Assembly: GCA_001695595.3 (NCBI GenBank)
Contig: MBPM02000084.1
Span: 248,001-312,000 of the forward strand
Reading direction: 5' to 3'
Length of the DNA stretch: 64,000 nt
Source: Plasmopara viticola
Lineage: Eukaryota; Oomycota; Peronosporomycetes; Peronosporales; Peronosporaceae
Shown here: piece by piece, positions 62,901 through 64,000 of the stretch
Numbering within the stretch: the stretch's first letter is position 1
Layout: the number at the start of each line of letters is the position of its first letter
Made by a program: the position numbers and the translations under genes
The notes under the pieces: model-generated
The model's database searches: none
What the model was told of the DNA's origin: nothing
Seen by the model: the letters and a program-made list of their open reading frames with translations, nothing else

Positions 62901-64000
62901 GATAATCTCTGATGCTAGTGTAGTGTCAAAGAGTAACAATATATACACGTGGTTGGGCTCGTACTAAAAACGAGGAAATTTATGCATGCAGGAAAACAGG
63001 TGAATACTACCGACAACATCTGTAGTTCGTACAATGCTCATTTATTTCGCGTTCGCAATTCATGGCCATGTTACCGGATTTACATGCGTTTATACATCCG
63101 ATTAAATGGTCTTTCGAATTGGTTGAATTCGCAGTTCTCGAAGTGTGTCCTATGAAGCTACTTATAGTAATGTAACACGCATTGCTTTCGCCGGGTTGAG
63201 TGGCGTCAACTTGTCACGGTCACGCTTCTGACCGGGTAGTGAGGTATACGTATTGTGGTATGTGTCATTGTGGCACTATACCCAGGATGTGGAAGGCGCG
63301 TCCGTTTCAAACCAGGAGTTGACATTGAAAAATTGTCGAAAGGCAATATCTCGAGGTCACTAAGGAAGGGTGTACCGCCTCAGGCTGGTAAACAGAGCAG
63401 GGAAAAACCCTCGCTCTTGGTAGTGAAAGGATCTCGTGCCAGAATTCTGATGTGCTATAACGATACTACAAATCATAACGCAACTACCTTGCGAAAATTA
63501 TTTCAGCAAAACAGCAAGACCTTGCTTCATCTTTATACCGTCCGTAACATTATCATTTGCCGTGATAATCTCTGATGCTAGTGTAGTGTCAAAGAGTAAC
63601 AATATATACACGTGGTTGGGCTCGTACTAAAAACGAGGAAATTTATGCATGCAGGAAAACAGGTGAATACTACCGACAACATCTGTAGTTCGTACAATGC
63701 TCATTTATTTCGCGTTCGCAATTCATGGCCATGTTACCGGATTTACATGCGTTTATACATCCGATTAAATGGTCTTTCGAATTGGTTGAATTCGCAGTTC
63801 TCGAAGTGTGTCCTATGAAGCTACTTATAGTAATGTAACACGCATTGCTTTCGCCGGGTTGAGTGGCGTCAACTTGTCACGGTCACGCTTCTGACCGGGT
63901 AGTGAGGTATACGTATTGTGGTATGTGTCATTGTGGCACTATACCCAGGATGTGGAAGGCGCGTCCGTTTCAAACCAGGAGTTGACATTGAAAAATTGTC

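Larger units (their letters stand above)
53668..64000 (+). repeat. 663-bp tandem satellite array, 15 units plus a partial
   Basis: Units start, in the phase used here, at 53,668, 54,331, 54,994, 55,657, 56,320, 56,982 and every 663 bp to 63,612. The last is cut by the window edge. Units from the fourth on are almost indistinguishable. Landmarks are ATATATACACGTGG, ATGCATGCAGG, a CGAATT-5-AATTCG inverted repeat and GTGGTATGTGTCATTGTGGC. Each unit contains two open frames (about 68 and 106 codons). They are kept only because the copies are identical, and the diverged relic at 46.6 kb does not keep the longer one. No pol III box pair, snRNA, 5S or tRNA signature was found. The unit family is not one I can name. 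Confidence 0.97.

Overview
The window looks like a repeat-dominated, gene-poor stretch of a eukaryotic nuclear chromosome. It holds two unrelated tandem satellite arrays around a 6-7 kb island of decayed sequence. I see no intact protein gene, rRNA, tRNA, CRISPR array or bacterial-type operon. An oomycete (Phytophthora/downy-mildew type) is my best guess. The guess rests on the copia-type polymerase remnant and the CpG-rich satellite, and it is inference rather than proof.

Layout. (1) Positions 1 to about 46,643 are one head-to-tail array of a ~100-bp monomer, always in the same orientation, roughly 465 monomers by length. Monomers are organised into overlapping higher-order repeats of 4, 6, 8, 9, 11, 13, 14, 20 and 24 monomers plus longer segmental duplications. 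From 1 to ~36.6 kb the array is a well-homogenised domain. About 36.7-38.1 kb is a mosaic transition, and 38.1-46.6 kb is a distinct, more diverged subfamily that decays at its outer edge. (2) About 46,643-47,150 is a strongly diverged, same-orientation relic of the 663-bp unit that forms the second array, joined directly to the last 100-bp monomer. (3) 47,151 to ~48,560 is a 5'-truncated Ty1/copia retrotransposon on the minus strand. It has a ~301-bp 3' LTR, a polypurine tract, and reverse transcriptase and RNase H relics with frameshifts and stops. (4) About 48.6-53.5 kb is non-tandem sequence with only short broken reading frames, a small 19-bp direct repeat and an AT-rich edge. (5) About 53,522 to 64,000 is a second tandem array with a 663-bp unit. 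It starts with a diverged partial unit, becomes almost perfectly homogeneous within three units, and runs off the right edge of the window.

Reading the parts together: the 663-bp family once extended left to the 100-bp satellite. The relic at 46.6-47.15 kb was then eroded and its right end now abuts the copia LTR, while the surviving array to the right was recently re-amplified. The window may therefore show a satellite-satellite boundary of centromeric, pericentromeric or subtelomeric heterochromatin. Most of the many short open frames in the arrays are by-products of repeat periodicity and should not be annotated as genes.
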